A stretch of 64,000 bases of DNA, from positions 86,041 through 150,040 of the forward strand of contig NZ_MJEJ02000038.1 of the NCBI RefSeq assembly GCF_002095435.2, in the 5' to 3' direction. The translations under genes were made by a program, and so were the position numbers. This DNA comes from Williamsia sp. 1138 (GTDB taxonomy: Bacteria > Actinomycetota > Actinomycetes > Mycobacteriales > Mycobacteriaceae). Positions 1-7,988 of the stretch are shown here, one piece after another (positions within the stretch are counted from its first letter, which is position 1; every line of letters begins with the position of its first letter). Under the pieces are notes generated by a model. The model was not told where the DNA came from, made no database searches, and worked only from the letters and a program-made list of their open reading frames with translations.

Positions 1-273
1 CATTGGCTCGCGGGTCCACGTCTTGCCGAGGCCGCGTACCCAGATGTTCTGGTGGCCCGCGCCGTCACCGACGGTCGAGCACTTGATTTGGTCCTCTATC
101 CCGGCGATGGTGGCGTTCGCACGACAGTGGTGGTCGATCAACTCCGGCCGCACCACCGATACGCGGCGCTGGGAACGCTCGATGCCACGGTCGAAGCAGA
201 CCGCCACGGCCGGGCACGCGTAGATCTCGACATCGAAGGACGCACCGTTGTCCGAATGGAGCCCACCTCGTGA
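1..273 (+). CDS. C-terminal part of an unidentified protein (5' end outside window)
   Basis: Frame 1 is open from the first base and ends at TGA 271-273, so about 90 C-terminal residues are visible. They hold alternating hydrophobic and charged stretches (for example DLVLYPGDGG and RTTVVVDQLRP) that look like a small beta-rich C-terminal domain. I do not recognise the family. The stop overlaps the GTG start of the next gene in a GTGA arrangement, so the two are probably translationally coupled and may act together with the MpaB-type oxygenase that follows. Confidence 0.6.
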   Translation, partial: HWLAGPRLAEAAYPDVLVARAVTDGRALDLVLYPGDGGVRTTVVVDQLRPHHRYAALGTLDATVEADRHGRARVDLDIEGRTVVRMEPTS

Positions 274-1154
274 AACTACGTCCCGGTCACCTCGTCTCCC
301 GACGGATCAACACGTTGGATCCGGTCGCCGACGCCGCCGAAATAGCTCGGCTGTCCCTGGTCACCTTGCACGGCAATCCATCTCTCACCTACGCCCTGTT
401 CACTGTCGCGTTCATGAAACAGGTGGCGGTTCCGACCATGGCCCGAATCCTGTACCGCCGCGGGGGTGGGGACATCATGCAGTTCCCGGCGAGGCGCAAC
501 GACGACACCCTGTTGTTCTTCGGGCAATTACTCGATCATGGGCCGACGTCGCCGACCGGGCGTGCATGGATCGCGCGCCTGAATGAGATCCACGCGCATT
601 TCCCGATCCGCAACGACGACTCGTTGTACACACTCTCGACCCTCGCACTCGATCCACACCGGATCACCTCGGACCTCGCGCATTCCCCCTTCACTACAAC
701 AGAATTGGAAGCGCAGTGGCGCTTCTGGCGCTCGGTGGCCGAACTGCAGGGTCTCGACGGCCTGCCTGAGACACGCGAAGCGCTCGAGAGATGGGCACGG
801 TCCTACGAGCAACAAGAGTTCGCACCGACCATCGAGGGCCGTGCCGTGGCTCGCTCGCTGATCGAAGCGTTCGCAGAGCGTGTTCTGCCCCAACACCTGA
901 GGCCGTACGCGGACCACATAATCTCGGCGTTCTGTCCACCGAATCTCCGGCAGGTTCACGACCTCCCGCACCCCTCACGGCCCTTGCAACTCGCGACCCG
1001 AGTGGCAGTCGCCACGTACGCTGGGTCCACGCCGCTACGCCTGGTCGACCTCGACCGATCCATGGTCAACACATTCGGAGTCCGAAAATACGGTGAGCGA
1101 GAACCGTCCGACGTCGGCTATCAGAGGTCACAGCGCGAGGATCAACCCAGCTGA
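270..1154 (+). CDS. MpaB / latex-clearing-type oxygenase family protein (DUF2236)
   Basis: 294 residues starting with GTG that overlaps the upstream stop. The segment LNEIHAHFPIRNDDSLYTLS followed by LALDPHRI (about residues 105-135) is characteristic of the DUF2236/ER-bound oxygenase MpaB family, which also includes rubber oxygenase Lcp. Members are heme-binding or putative heme-binding oxygenases; conserved His and Arg of this region are kept (IHAHF, DPHR). A short hydrophobic segment lies at residues 30-60 (SLTYALFTVAFMKQVAVPTM). There is no signal peptide, so it is probably cytosolic or membrane-associated. Substrate unknown; lipids or terpenoids would fit the family. The family call is fairly firm, the function is not. 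Confidence 0.65.
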   Translation: MKLRPGHLVSRRINTLDPVADAAEIARLSLVTLHGNPSLTYALFTVAFMKQVAVPTMARILYRRGGGDIMQFPARRNDDTLLFFGQLLDHGPTSPTGRAWIARLNEIHAHFPIRNDDSLYTLSTLALDPHRITSDLAHSPFTTTELEAQWRFWRSVAELQGLDGLPETREALERWARSYEQQEFAPTIEGRAVARSLIEAFAERVLPQHLRPYADHIISAFCPPNLRQVHDLPHPSRPLQLATRVAVATYAGSTPLRLVDLDRSMVNTFGVRKYGEREPSDVGYQRSQREDQPS

Positions 1155-1233
1155 GGAGCCTGTTGCGACGATCCACTGCGGCAGGAGTCGATGTGCTCAG
1201 GGCTCGGCGTGATGCAGCCCTGCGCTCAGTACG

Positions 1234-1956
1234 TCATGCACCCGGGCTGCGGGTGGTGTGAGTGGAGCTGTCTTCACCTCTGGTCAGTGGTGGGAGGTGT
1301 TCGATCCGCCCGGCGACGCGGGCACACAACCGGCTCGCCGAGCGCGCCAAGTCCGCGAACCGCGTCTGCGTCCGGGAATGACTGTCGAGCCGGTCGCGGG
1401 ACCTGTCCAGGATGGTGAGCGGGGCTGCTGCCAAGACGTTGCCCGGGGGCCTGCGGGCGACGACCGGGTGGGGGCGGGTTGGGGCGCTGCGGCGCACCGC
1501 TTCCCACGCCAGGCCCAGTCGTACGAGGTCGACGGCGCTCGCGTGCTGCTGTAACCGTGGCAGGAGGTGGTCTTCCTCGTCGCGTACATCCTCACGCAGA
1601 AGCTCGGCGATCGTGGCAAAGAGGTCATGGTGTTGCCGGGAGTCGACATCGAGTAGTTCGAGGGCGGTGAACCTTTCGTTGATCTCTTGGTGTTCTTGTT
1701 CGATCTGCAGGGTCAGCTGTTCACCGTCGGGCACGTTGCGACGGATGAAAGGCCAGAGCACGGACTCCTCGGCGAAGGCATGGGGAAAGACCAAGCGGCA
1801 CAACCTGGTCAGCAGCTCTTGACGCTCGTCGCCGTCGGCCAGATCGATGGAACTGATCAGCCGGTCGAGCTCGATGTGGTCTCGTTTTTGGCGGGTCAGG
1901 ACGCTGCGTGGTCCGCCGAGCTGGGTGTCGGACTGCTGCGAGAGTGAGACATACAT
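1234..1956 (-). CDS. Hemerythrin HHE domain protein
   Basis: 240 residues from ATG 1956, chosen because AGGAGG sits 5 bases upstream; the frame stays open further up but without a better site. Residues 25-130 carry the HHE pattern: HIELDRL, then HAFAEESVLWP, EHQEINERF and DEEDHLLPRL, giving the His and Glu/Asp ligands for a diiron site. Bacterial hemerythrin-like proteins bind O2, NO or iron and take part in oxidative or nitrosative stress responses. The last 80 residues are Arg- and Pro-rich and probably disordered. It diverges from the manganese catalase gene, which fits a shared stress role. Confidence 0.8.
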   Translation of the reverse strand: MYVSLSQQSDTQLGGPRSVLTRQKRDHIELDRLISSIDLADGDERQELLTRLCRLVFPHAFAEESVLWPFIRRNVPDGEQLTLQIEQEHQEINERFTALELLDVDSRQHHDLFATIAELLREDVRDEEDHLLPRLQQHASAVDLVRLGLAWEAVRRSAPTRPHPVVARRPPGNVLAAAPLTILDRSRDRLDSHSRTQTRFADLARSASRLCARVAGRIEHLPPLTRGEDSSTHTTRSPGA

Positions 1957-2094
1957 GGGTACCTCCTCGTACTGAGTCGGCCACAGGTACGACCAGGTGC
2001 CGACGCATTCGAACGCGAGAATGCCACGGCATTTTGTATGGCTGTGGTGTTCATGCCCCTCATCGAGGCGCGATAAACCTTCATGGTTCACGCG

Positions 2095-2121
2095 GGTTTG
2101 AACTCGCCGGGACGGGGGGAT
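2095..2121 (+). promoter_or_regulatory. Candidate sigma-F/sigma-B-type promoter upstream of manganese catalase
   Basis: GGTTT at 2095-2099 is followed after 16 bases by GGGATA at 2116-2121, matching the actinobacterial general-stress consensus GTTT-N15-17-GGGTAT. It lies about 190 bases before the catalase start, in the 352-base divergent region 1957-2308, which holds no other gene I can support. Confidence 0.4.
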
Positions 2122-2308
2122 ACTGGTGACATCCAAGTGGCGGTCGGGGAATCGTCCTGGCGTGTTCTTGGGTGCTTTCGGTGCGCTACGGCGGCCATGG
2201 CGCGGGTCTGACCCTGGCTCGCCTCCCATCCATGTACTCGTGTGCACTCTTTCGGTGCCTCCAGTCTGCGGGCACACATTCGGTGGCTATCTTGTGAATG
2301 GAGCCAAC

Positions 2309-3211
2309 ATGTTTCGTCATACTGACCATCTGCAGTTCGACGTCAAGCCGGAGAAGCCCGACCCGGTGTACGCCCATAAATTGCAGGAACTCATCGGTGG
2401 GGCTTTCGGTGAGATGACCGTGACCATGCAGTACCTTTTCCAGGGCTGGAACTGCCGCATGGAGGGCAAGTACAAAGACCTCATCATGGACATCGCGACC
2501 GAGGAGATCGGTCACGTCGAGATGCTCGCGACGATGGTGGCCCGGTTGCTCGAGGGTGCTCCGGCGACCGAGTCGAGTAAAGCCGCCGGCGGCGACCCGG
2601 TCGTTGCCGCAGTCATGGGCGGCATGGATCCGCAGCAGGCGATCGTCGCCGGCGGCGGCGCTCTGCCGGCGGACAGCAACGGGTACCCGTGGAACGGCCG
2701 TTACATCGTCGCCAGCGGGAACCTGCTCGCCGATTTCCGCGCGAACGTGACCGCGGAGTCGCAGGGCCGTCTGCAGACGGCGCGTCTGTACAACATGACC
2801 GACGACCCGGGGGTCAAGGCGATGTTGAAGTTCAATCTCGCCCGCGATACCCATCACCAGAACCTGTGGCTGGCCGCCATCGAGGAATTGCAGGCCGACG
2901 GTCTGGAAAGTGTTGTCGCGCCGGATGCTTTGCTCGACGAGGAATACGCCGAACACGCCACCGACCTGTGGCATCTGTCCGATGGTGAGTTCTCTTCGAC
3001 CGGAGGATGGGCGAACCGGTTGGCACCGGATGGGGTCCATCAGATGGGGTTCAATGCCGATCCTCAGCCGCTCGGTGACAAGGCAAGCCCGCCGCCGCCC
3101 GACCCGAAGCTCTACGCGACGTATGACGGTGCCAAAGGCACTCCACAGAATGCGCAGTTGGGCACCGAGAAAGGTGTCATGGGCAAGTTGAAGGACGCCA
3201 TCCCCGACTGA
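2309..3211 (+). CDS. Manganese catalase
   Basis: 300 residues, the usual length for the family, from ATG 2309 (GGAG 5 bases upstream). It disproportionates hydrogen peroxide at a dimanganese site in the cytosol. The ferritin-like four-helix ligands are visible: Glu in FGEMTVTMQY (about residue 35), the EEIGH pair near 67-71, Glu in TAESQGRL (about 150) and His in RDTHHQNLW (about 182). The C-terminal Pro/Gly-rich tail (KASPPPPDPKLY) is typical. Upstream lies a stress-type promoter and a divergent hemerythrin gene; downstream is a zinc alcohol dehydrogenase. Confidence 0.92.
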   Translation: MFRHTDHLQFDVKPEKPDPVYAHKLQELIGGAFGEMTVTMQYLFQGWNCRMEGKYKDLIMDIATEEIGHVEMLATMVARLLEGAPATESSKAAGGDPVVAAVMGGMDPQQAIVAGGGALPADSNGYPWNGRYIVASGNLLADFRANVTAESQGRLQTARLYNMTDDPGVKAMLKFNLARDTHHQNLWLAAIEELQADGLESVVAPDALLDEEYAEHATDLWHLSDGEFSSTGGWANRLAPDGVHQMGFNADPQPLGDKASPPPPDPKLYATYDGAKGTPQNAQLGTEKGVMGKLKDAIPD

Positions 3212-3364
3212 GGCGCCACGTGAGGCGTCGGTGGTGGCGGGCGTGAGTTCGCCGCCACCGACGCGGTACACGCGTCGACGGCGCACATGAGCACAACCCC
3301 TCCACGATCCTGACGTACGCCAGGACCACGGCGAGCACACATCACAATCTGAGCGGGAGAGAAC

Positions 3365-4513
3365 ATGAAATCGATGGTCTATCGAGGTCCGTACAAGATC
3401 AGGGTCGAGGACAAGCCCATTCCTCCGATCGAACACCCCAATGACGCGATCGTCCGTGTCACCCGGGCCGCTATTTGTGGATCCGACCTACACCTCTATC
3501 ACGGGATGATGCCCGACACCCGCGTCGGAATGACGTTCGGCCACGAGTTCATCGGAATCGTCGAAGCGGTCGGCGGGTCCGTCCAGAATCTCGCCGTGGG
3601 TGACCGAGTGATGGTGCCGTTCAACATCTACTGCGGATCGTGCTACTTCTGTGTGCGTGGGTTGTACTCCAACTGCCACAACGTCAACCCCAATGCGACC
3701 GCTGTCGGTGGCATCTACGGGTACTCACACACGTGTGGTGGTTACGACGGCGGGCAGGCCGAGTTCGTGCGCGTCCCGTTCGCCGACGTCGGCCCCGCCA
3801 TCATCCCGGACTGGCTGGATGAGGACGATGCCCTCATGCTCACCGACGCCCTGGCCACCGGCTACTTCGGCGCCCAACTGGGCAGTATCAGCGAAGGGGA
3901 CACCGTCGCCGTATTCGGCGCCGGCCCGGTCGGACTGTTCGCGGCGAAATCCGCCTGGTTCATGGGCGCGGGCCGGGTCATCGTCATCGACCACCTGGAA
4001 TACCGGCTCGAGAAGGCGCGGACGTTCGCCCACGCCGAGACCTACAACTTCGCCGAGTACGACGACATCGTGGTCGAGATGAAAAAGGCGACCGATTACC
4101 TCGGAGCGGACGTGGTCATCGAAGCCGTCGGCGCGGAAGCCGACGGCAACTTCATCCAGCATGTCACCGCAGCCAAGTTCAAACTGCAGGGCGGATCGCC
4201 GGTCGCCCTGAACTGGGCCATTGACTCGGTCCGCAAAGGTGGCACAGTCGCGGTCCTGGGGGCGTACGGGCCGATGTTCAGTGCCGTGAAGTTCGGCGAC
4301 GCGATGAACAAAGGACTGACGCTTCAGCTGAATCAGTGTCCGGTCAAACGGCAGTGGCCGCGACTGTTCGAACATGTCAAGAACGGCCACATCAAGCCGA
4401 GTGACGTTATCACCCACCGTATTCCGCTGGACCATATCGCCGAGGGCTACCACATCTTCTCCGCCAAGCTCGATGAGTGCATCAAACCCGTCATCATTCC
4501 CGCCACCACCTAG
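3365..4513 (+). CDS. Zinc-dependent alcohol dehydrogenase, formaldehyde-dehydrogenase-like
   Basis: 382 residues from ATG 3365 with GGGAGAG upstream. MDR superfamily. Catalytic zinc ligands: Cys in ICGSDLHLYHG (about residue 38) and GHEF (His about 60). The structural zinc site is CGSCYFCVRGLYSNC (C-x2-C-x2-C-x7-C, about 90-105). The Rossmann motif is VAVFGAGPVGLFAAK (about 182), followed by an acidic residue in VIDHLE that favours NAD. The arrangement resembles the glutathione-independent FDH-like branch, so aldehyde or formaldehyde detoxification is a reasonable guess. An 11-base gap to the next gene indicates an operon. The exact substrate cannot be read from sequence. Confidence 0.85.
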   Translation: MKSMVYRGPYKIRVEDKPIPPIEHPNDAIVRVTRAAICGSDLHLYHGMMPDTRVGMTFGHEFIGIVEAVGGSVQNLAVGDRVMVPFNIYCGSCYFCVRGLYSNCHNVNPNATAVGGIYGYSHTCGGYDGGQAEFVRVPFADVGPAIIPDWLDEDDALMLTDALATGYFGAQLGSISEGDTVAVFGAGPVGLFAAKSAWFMGAGRVIVIDHLEYRLEKARTFAHAETYNFAEYDDIVVEMKKATDYLGADVVIEAVGAEADGNFIQHVTAAKFKLQGGSPVALNWAIDSVRKGGTVAVLGAYGPMFSAVKFGDAMNKGLTLQLNQCPVKRQWPRLFEHVKNGHIKPSDVITHRIPLDHIAEGYHIFSAKLDECIKPVIIPATT

Positions 4514-4524
4514 GAGCCACCATC

Positions 4525-5091
4525 ATGCCGTACACAGCACACATACCCCGGCGCTACTCCAGCGAGGATCTGAGAGCCCGGATCCCCGGATGGGGTGTCG
4601 ACCTCGACCCCGCCGACCGGCCATCGGTTCCCCAGGAACGATTCGACCCCGACGCCACCGGGGCGCATTGGGGCTTCCCGGACCGCCAACGCGAAACGTG
4701 GCCGCGTGAGCGCTCCATCGAACACCAGTCTCTGACCCCCGTGTTCGGGACCTCCACCCCTCCCGCCGGGCTTTCCGGAAAGGTGCGCCGCATCGCCTAT
4801 CGCTATAGCGAAGGGCGCGCCGCCCACTGGTTGCTGCTGCTGGCCGCCGACCGCGTGAACGCCGCCGAGAGCCACCTCGCCTCGTTCGTGCGCGGGCGCC
4901 CGGACAACCCGATCACCGAAACCGGTGTCGCCGGCGAGATCGGACGGGGCGCGAGCGCGCGGACCGGCACGAAGCGGGTGGACAAGAACCACATGTGGCT
5001 CGACCCGATCGTGGTGGCAGCCCCTAGGATCACCGGTACGGTGCTCGCCGCCTATCTTGTGCGCAACGCGATCAGACGGCTGGCTCGGTAA
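4525..5091 (+). CDS. Conserved-looking hypothetical protein downstream of ADH
   Basis: 188 residues from ATG 4525 (TAGGAG upstream, the TAG being the ADH stop). I do not recognise a named family. The N-terminal 70 residues are Arg/Asp/Pro-rich (YSSEDLRARIPGWGVDLDP). The middle has HWGFPDRQRETWPRE, and the C-terminal third holds one hydrophobic helix (PRITGTVLAAYLVRNAIRRL) that could be a tail anchor. KVRRIAYRYSEGRAAHWLLLLAADRVN suggests a helical core. The tight spacing after the dehydrogenase makes co-expression very likely. It may be an accessory or membrane-tethering factor, which is inference. Confidence 0.6.
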   Translation: MPYTAHIPRRYSSEDLRARIPGWGVDLDPADRPSVPQERFDPDATGAHWGFPDRQRETWPRERSIEHQSLTPVFGTSTPPAGLSGKVRRIAYRYSEGRAAHWLLLLAADRVNAAESHLASFVRGRPDNPITETGVAGEIGRGASARTGTKRVDKNHMWLDPIVVAAPRITGTVLAAYLVRNAIRRLAR

Positions 5092-5140
5092 CAACGCACG
5101 CTCCTCCACGGAGAAGGTGATATTCCGGTCAGACATGTGA

Positions 5141-5344
5141 AAGGAGCAGGTCTTCCCCGGTGCGGAATACACGATCGACATGGTGCCGAAGGTGCGCATC
5201 GAGATCGCGGTAGATGACCCTGATGTGGAGACGATTCTGAACACTGTCGTCGATACTGCGCGCACCGGGCGGATCGGAGACGGAAAGATCTGGGTGATTC
5301 CCCTGCAGACCGTCCAGCGAGTCAGACCGGTTGCCGACCCGTAG
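5141..5344 (+). pseudogene. Truncated PII (GlnB/GlnK) signal protein remnant
   Basis: The frame between in-frame TGA 5138-5140 and TAG 5342-5344 encodes 67 residues. It runs VFPGAEYTIDMVPKVRIEI, then DDPDVETILNTVVDTARTG and RIGDGKIWVIPLQ. This matches the C-terminal two thirds of PII proteins, from just after the T-loop start (RGAEY in GlnB) through the GKIGDGKIF signature. The N-terminal strand with KPFKLDDV and the uridylylation or adenylylation Tyr region is missing. The only ATG (5180) has no Shine-Dalgarno site. It is therefore probably a decayed fragment, less likely an expressed half-protein. Confidence 0.7.
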
Positions 5345-5406
5345 CCTCCGCGCGGGTTCCGCTGCGGCGCGTTGGCGTGACCTACGGCCGCGACGCCGTG
5401 GGGTGA

Positions 5407-6102
5407 CTACCCGCCGGTGCCGGCTGATCCGCGTTCGACGAGTTGCACAGCGATCTGCACCAGCGGAACGTTCGAGTCCTGAGATAGCTTGCGCAACAAT
5501 TCGAATGCGCGTACAGGGTCAACGGCGAAGCGCTCCATGATCATTCCCTTGGCCTGACCTATGACATCGCGGCTGGCCAGCGCAGACTCGAACTGTTCGC
5601 TCTTGCGGATGCCGTGCAAGGCGACCGCTGCGTGGGTGCCGAGCATCAGGCCTACTTCGATGTCGGTGGCCGAGAATGCCCCAGCTGTAGAGCTGAACAG
5701 ATTGAGCGCACCGATCGCGCCGCCGCCGGTGTACAGCTGGAACGACAAGCTGCTGCGAACCCCGGCTGCAATGGCCTGCGGACAAAAGTGAGGCCAGCGG
5801 CGTTCGGCGGTCAGGTCGTCGCTGTGGATGATCCGCTCGTCGAAGGCGGCGTCGATGCAGGGGCCTTCGCCGAGTTCTTCCTGGATGCTGTCGAGCCGTA
5901 CCGGGAGGTCACTGGTCGGGGCGTGGGAGCGGAACTCTTTGCGTTTGGAGATCAGCAAAATATCTGCCGACTCTGCGCCTTCGATCAGGTCGACCGCCGC
6001 GGCGGTCACCAGCCGCAGGGTCTCCTCGAGTTCGGGCTTGTCGGCCATGGTCCGAACGAGCTCGGCCAAGGTGGCGGCCAGGTCGGGAACGTCGTTGCTC
6101 AT
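5407..6102 (-). CDS. GAF and ANTAR domain RNA-binding regulator
   Basis: 231 residues from ATG 6102. Residues 10-165 form a GAF domain (LRLVTAAAVDLIEGAESADI, ELGEGPCIDAAFDE, RSSLSFQLY), and residues 170-225 an ANTAR domain (ALASRDVIGQAKGMIMERF, AFELLRKLSQDSN). ANTAR proteins bind paired-hexanucleotide hairpins in nascent RNA and prevent termination. The GAF part probably senses a small ligand or redox state. Such proteins are abundant in mycolic actinobacteria. It stands alone, so its target is unknown. Confidence 0.85.
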   Translation of the reverse strand: MSNDVPDLAATLAELVRTMADKPELEETLRLVTAAAVDLIEGAESADILLISKRKEFRSHAPTSDLPVRLDSIQEELGEGPCIDAAFDERIIHSDDLTAERRWPHFCPQAIAAGVRSSLSFQLYTGGGAIGALNLFSSTAGAFSATDIEVGLMLGTHAAVALHGIRKSEQFESALASRDVIGQAKGMIMERFAVDPVRAFELLRKLSQDSNVPLVQIAVQLVERGSAGTGG

Positions 6103-6292
6103 GCGCGCGCCTTCGGTCGTCGGTGTGCGCGTGCAAACGAGGGCTCAGCCTACAAACGCAGGTTCACGTGAGCGTACCGCGCAGCGCCCACCCCACCTTC
6201 GGGGAACGGTGTTTGTCGATCAGCCGCTCGCGGTACCTGGAACACAGGTTGGTGTGCGGCCATGGCTACATGACCAACTCAGGTGTCCCGGG

Positions 6293-7831
6293 TTACAAAC
6301 CATAGCCCGGGGCACCGCCCGGCCGCCTGCGCCGGGCGCCGTTCAGGGATGACGCGATGGCGTTCCGTAGTTGCTCATGGTCATCGAACTGAAGTGTGCG
6401 GGCGCCGTATCGTTGGATTGGGTCACTGCCTCTGCCGGCGACGACCAGCGAGTCGTCCGGTTGGGCAATTGCAACGGCGTGTTCGATGGCCGCAAGGCGA
6501 TCGGGTTCTTCGATGACCTGTGCGCGGCCGGCCCGATGAGCGCCGAGCAAGACCTGTGACCGAATGGCGGTGGGATCCTCGTCCTCGGGGCTCTCGTCGG
6601 TCACGATCACCACGTCGGCATGCGACGCTGCGTAGTTGCCCAAGGCTCGCCGCTTGTTCGGGTCGCGGCCGCCCGTGGCTCCGGCAACCACGATGATGCG
6701 GCCCGCTGTCAGAGACCTCAGGTACGGCAGCAGTGCTCGCTGACCAGCCGTGTTGTGCATGTAGTCGACGATGGCCGTGAAGGGTTGACCAGCGTGAACA
6801 GGCTGGCATCGGCCGGCGATCGCGGTAATCGAGGACATCCCGTCAGCGGCAGCGTCGAGGTCGATTCCGTCAGCCACGAGAGCTGTGAGGGCGACGAGCG
6901 CGTTGTCGACTTGAAACGCCCCCATCGTGTGCAGGCGCACGTGTGCGTTGCCGCTGGGAGCATGCACATCGAAGGTTGACCCTGTCGCGTCGCAGACGAC
7001 GTTGTCGGCGTAGACATCTGCTGCGGGATCCTGTTTTCCGCAGGTCCACACCTCGGCGCCGGCCGCGGCGGCGAGGCGGCGTCCGTACTCATCGGAGGTG
7101 TTGATCACGGCCAGGTCGGTACATTCAGGTTCGAACATGGATGCTTTTGCCGCGTAGTAATTCTCCATCGTGCCGTGATAGTCGAGGTGGTCGGGCGCAA
7201 GGTTCGTGAAAGCCATTGCGCGGTAACTGATACCGGCGACGCGCCGTTGAGCAATGGCATGTGAGGAGACCTCCATCGCGCACGCGGTGACTCCCGACCG
7301 GCGAAAGTGTGCCAAGGTCTGGTGCAATGTTGCCGCCTCGGGTGTGGTGCGTTCTGGTACCCACTGGCAACCGGGCCCCCGGATGCGAGCTCCCGAGATC
7401 AACCCCGGCATCTCGCCCGCTGCGGACAGACCCGCGTCCATGAAATGCGCGGTGCTGGTCTTGCCGTTGGTGCCGGTGACTCCGAACACGCGGGGAGAGT
7501 TGGATGATGTGTCGTAGAACCACGCACAGAGCGGCCCGACGATCTCCCGCGGATCATTGACGATCACGGTCGGTAAGACGGTCGATGGACGATCGCTGAT
7601 GATGACCACTGCGCCTGCGCGCGCCGCCTCCGATTCGAACTCCATTCCGTGCCAATTGTTTCCGCGCATAGCGACATACACGTCGCCCGGACGCAGCGTC
7701 CGTGAATCGTCCCGGACGTCGTGGGCGACCGCGAGGTGATCTCGCGCAGTCCCGCCCAGTACGGGACTGTTCAAGTAGGCAGACACGTCGGCGACGGTCA
7801 CACACGGCGCCGGTGTCCGTGAGGTGACCAC
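6293..7831 (-). CDS. Orphan Mur ligase family protein, MurE-like
   Basis: About 512 residues. GTG 7831 is preferred over GTG 7840 because AGGTGG lies 5 bases before it. N-terminal MurE-type UDP-binding domain (RPGDVYVAMRGNNWHG), ATP site VFGVTGTNGKTSTAHF (about 115), and Mur motifs NLAPDHLDYHGTMENYYAAK and RCQPVHAGQPFTAIVDY. True MurE for meso-DAP carries DNPR in the C-terminal domain; here the matching place (about 410) reads TDESPEDEDP. The added substrate is therefore unlikely to be meso-DAP, or the enzyme serves another pathway. The dcw cluster is absent, so this is a paralogue. It ligates an amino-acid-like group to a nucleotide-sugar-linked acid by analogy only. Confidence 0.75.
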   Translation of the reverse strand: MVTSRTPAPCVTVADVSAYLNSPVLGGTARDHLAVAHDVRDDSRTLRPGDVYVAMRGNNWHGMEFESEAARAGAVVIISDRPSTVLPTVIVNDPREIVGPLCAWFYDTSSNSPRVFGVTGTNGKTSTAHFMDAGLSAAGEMPGLISGARIRGPGCQWVPERTTPEAATLHQTLAHFRRSGVTACAMEVSSHAIAQRRVAGISYRAMAFTNLAPDHLDYHGTMENYYAAKASMFEPECTDLAVINTSDEYGRRLAAAAGAEVWTCGKQDPAADVYADNVVCDATGSTFDVHAPSGNAHVRLHTMGAFQVDNALVALTALVADGIDLDAAADGMSSITAIAGRCQPVHAGQPFTAIVDYMHNTAGQRALLPYLRSLTAGRIIVVAGATGGRDPNKRRALGNYAASHADVVIVTDESPEDEDPTAIRSQVLLGAHRAGRAQVIEEPDRLAAIEHAVAIAQPDDSLVVAGRGSDPIQRYGARTLQFDDHEQLRNAIASSLNGARRRRPGGAPGYGL

Positions 7832-7988
7832 ACGTTCCACCTGCGAGGACTACCCACTCGACACGCGTGCAAACTCCGAGCCCAGCTGAAATGCGGCCGA
7901 CCGGCCGACGGCACCGCGTGTAACCGACACACGCCGGCGGCGGCGTCAGGCCGGACGCGTCGCTGAGTGAGTCACAGGAGCGAGATGG

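Noticed and set aside
2186..3436. Long open frame antisense to the manganese catalase
   Set aside because: It is a shadow of a strongly biased GC-rich coding region; the sense protein has complete catalase motifs and the antisense one has none.
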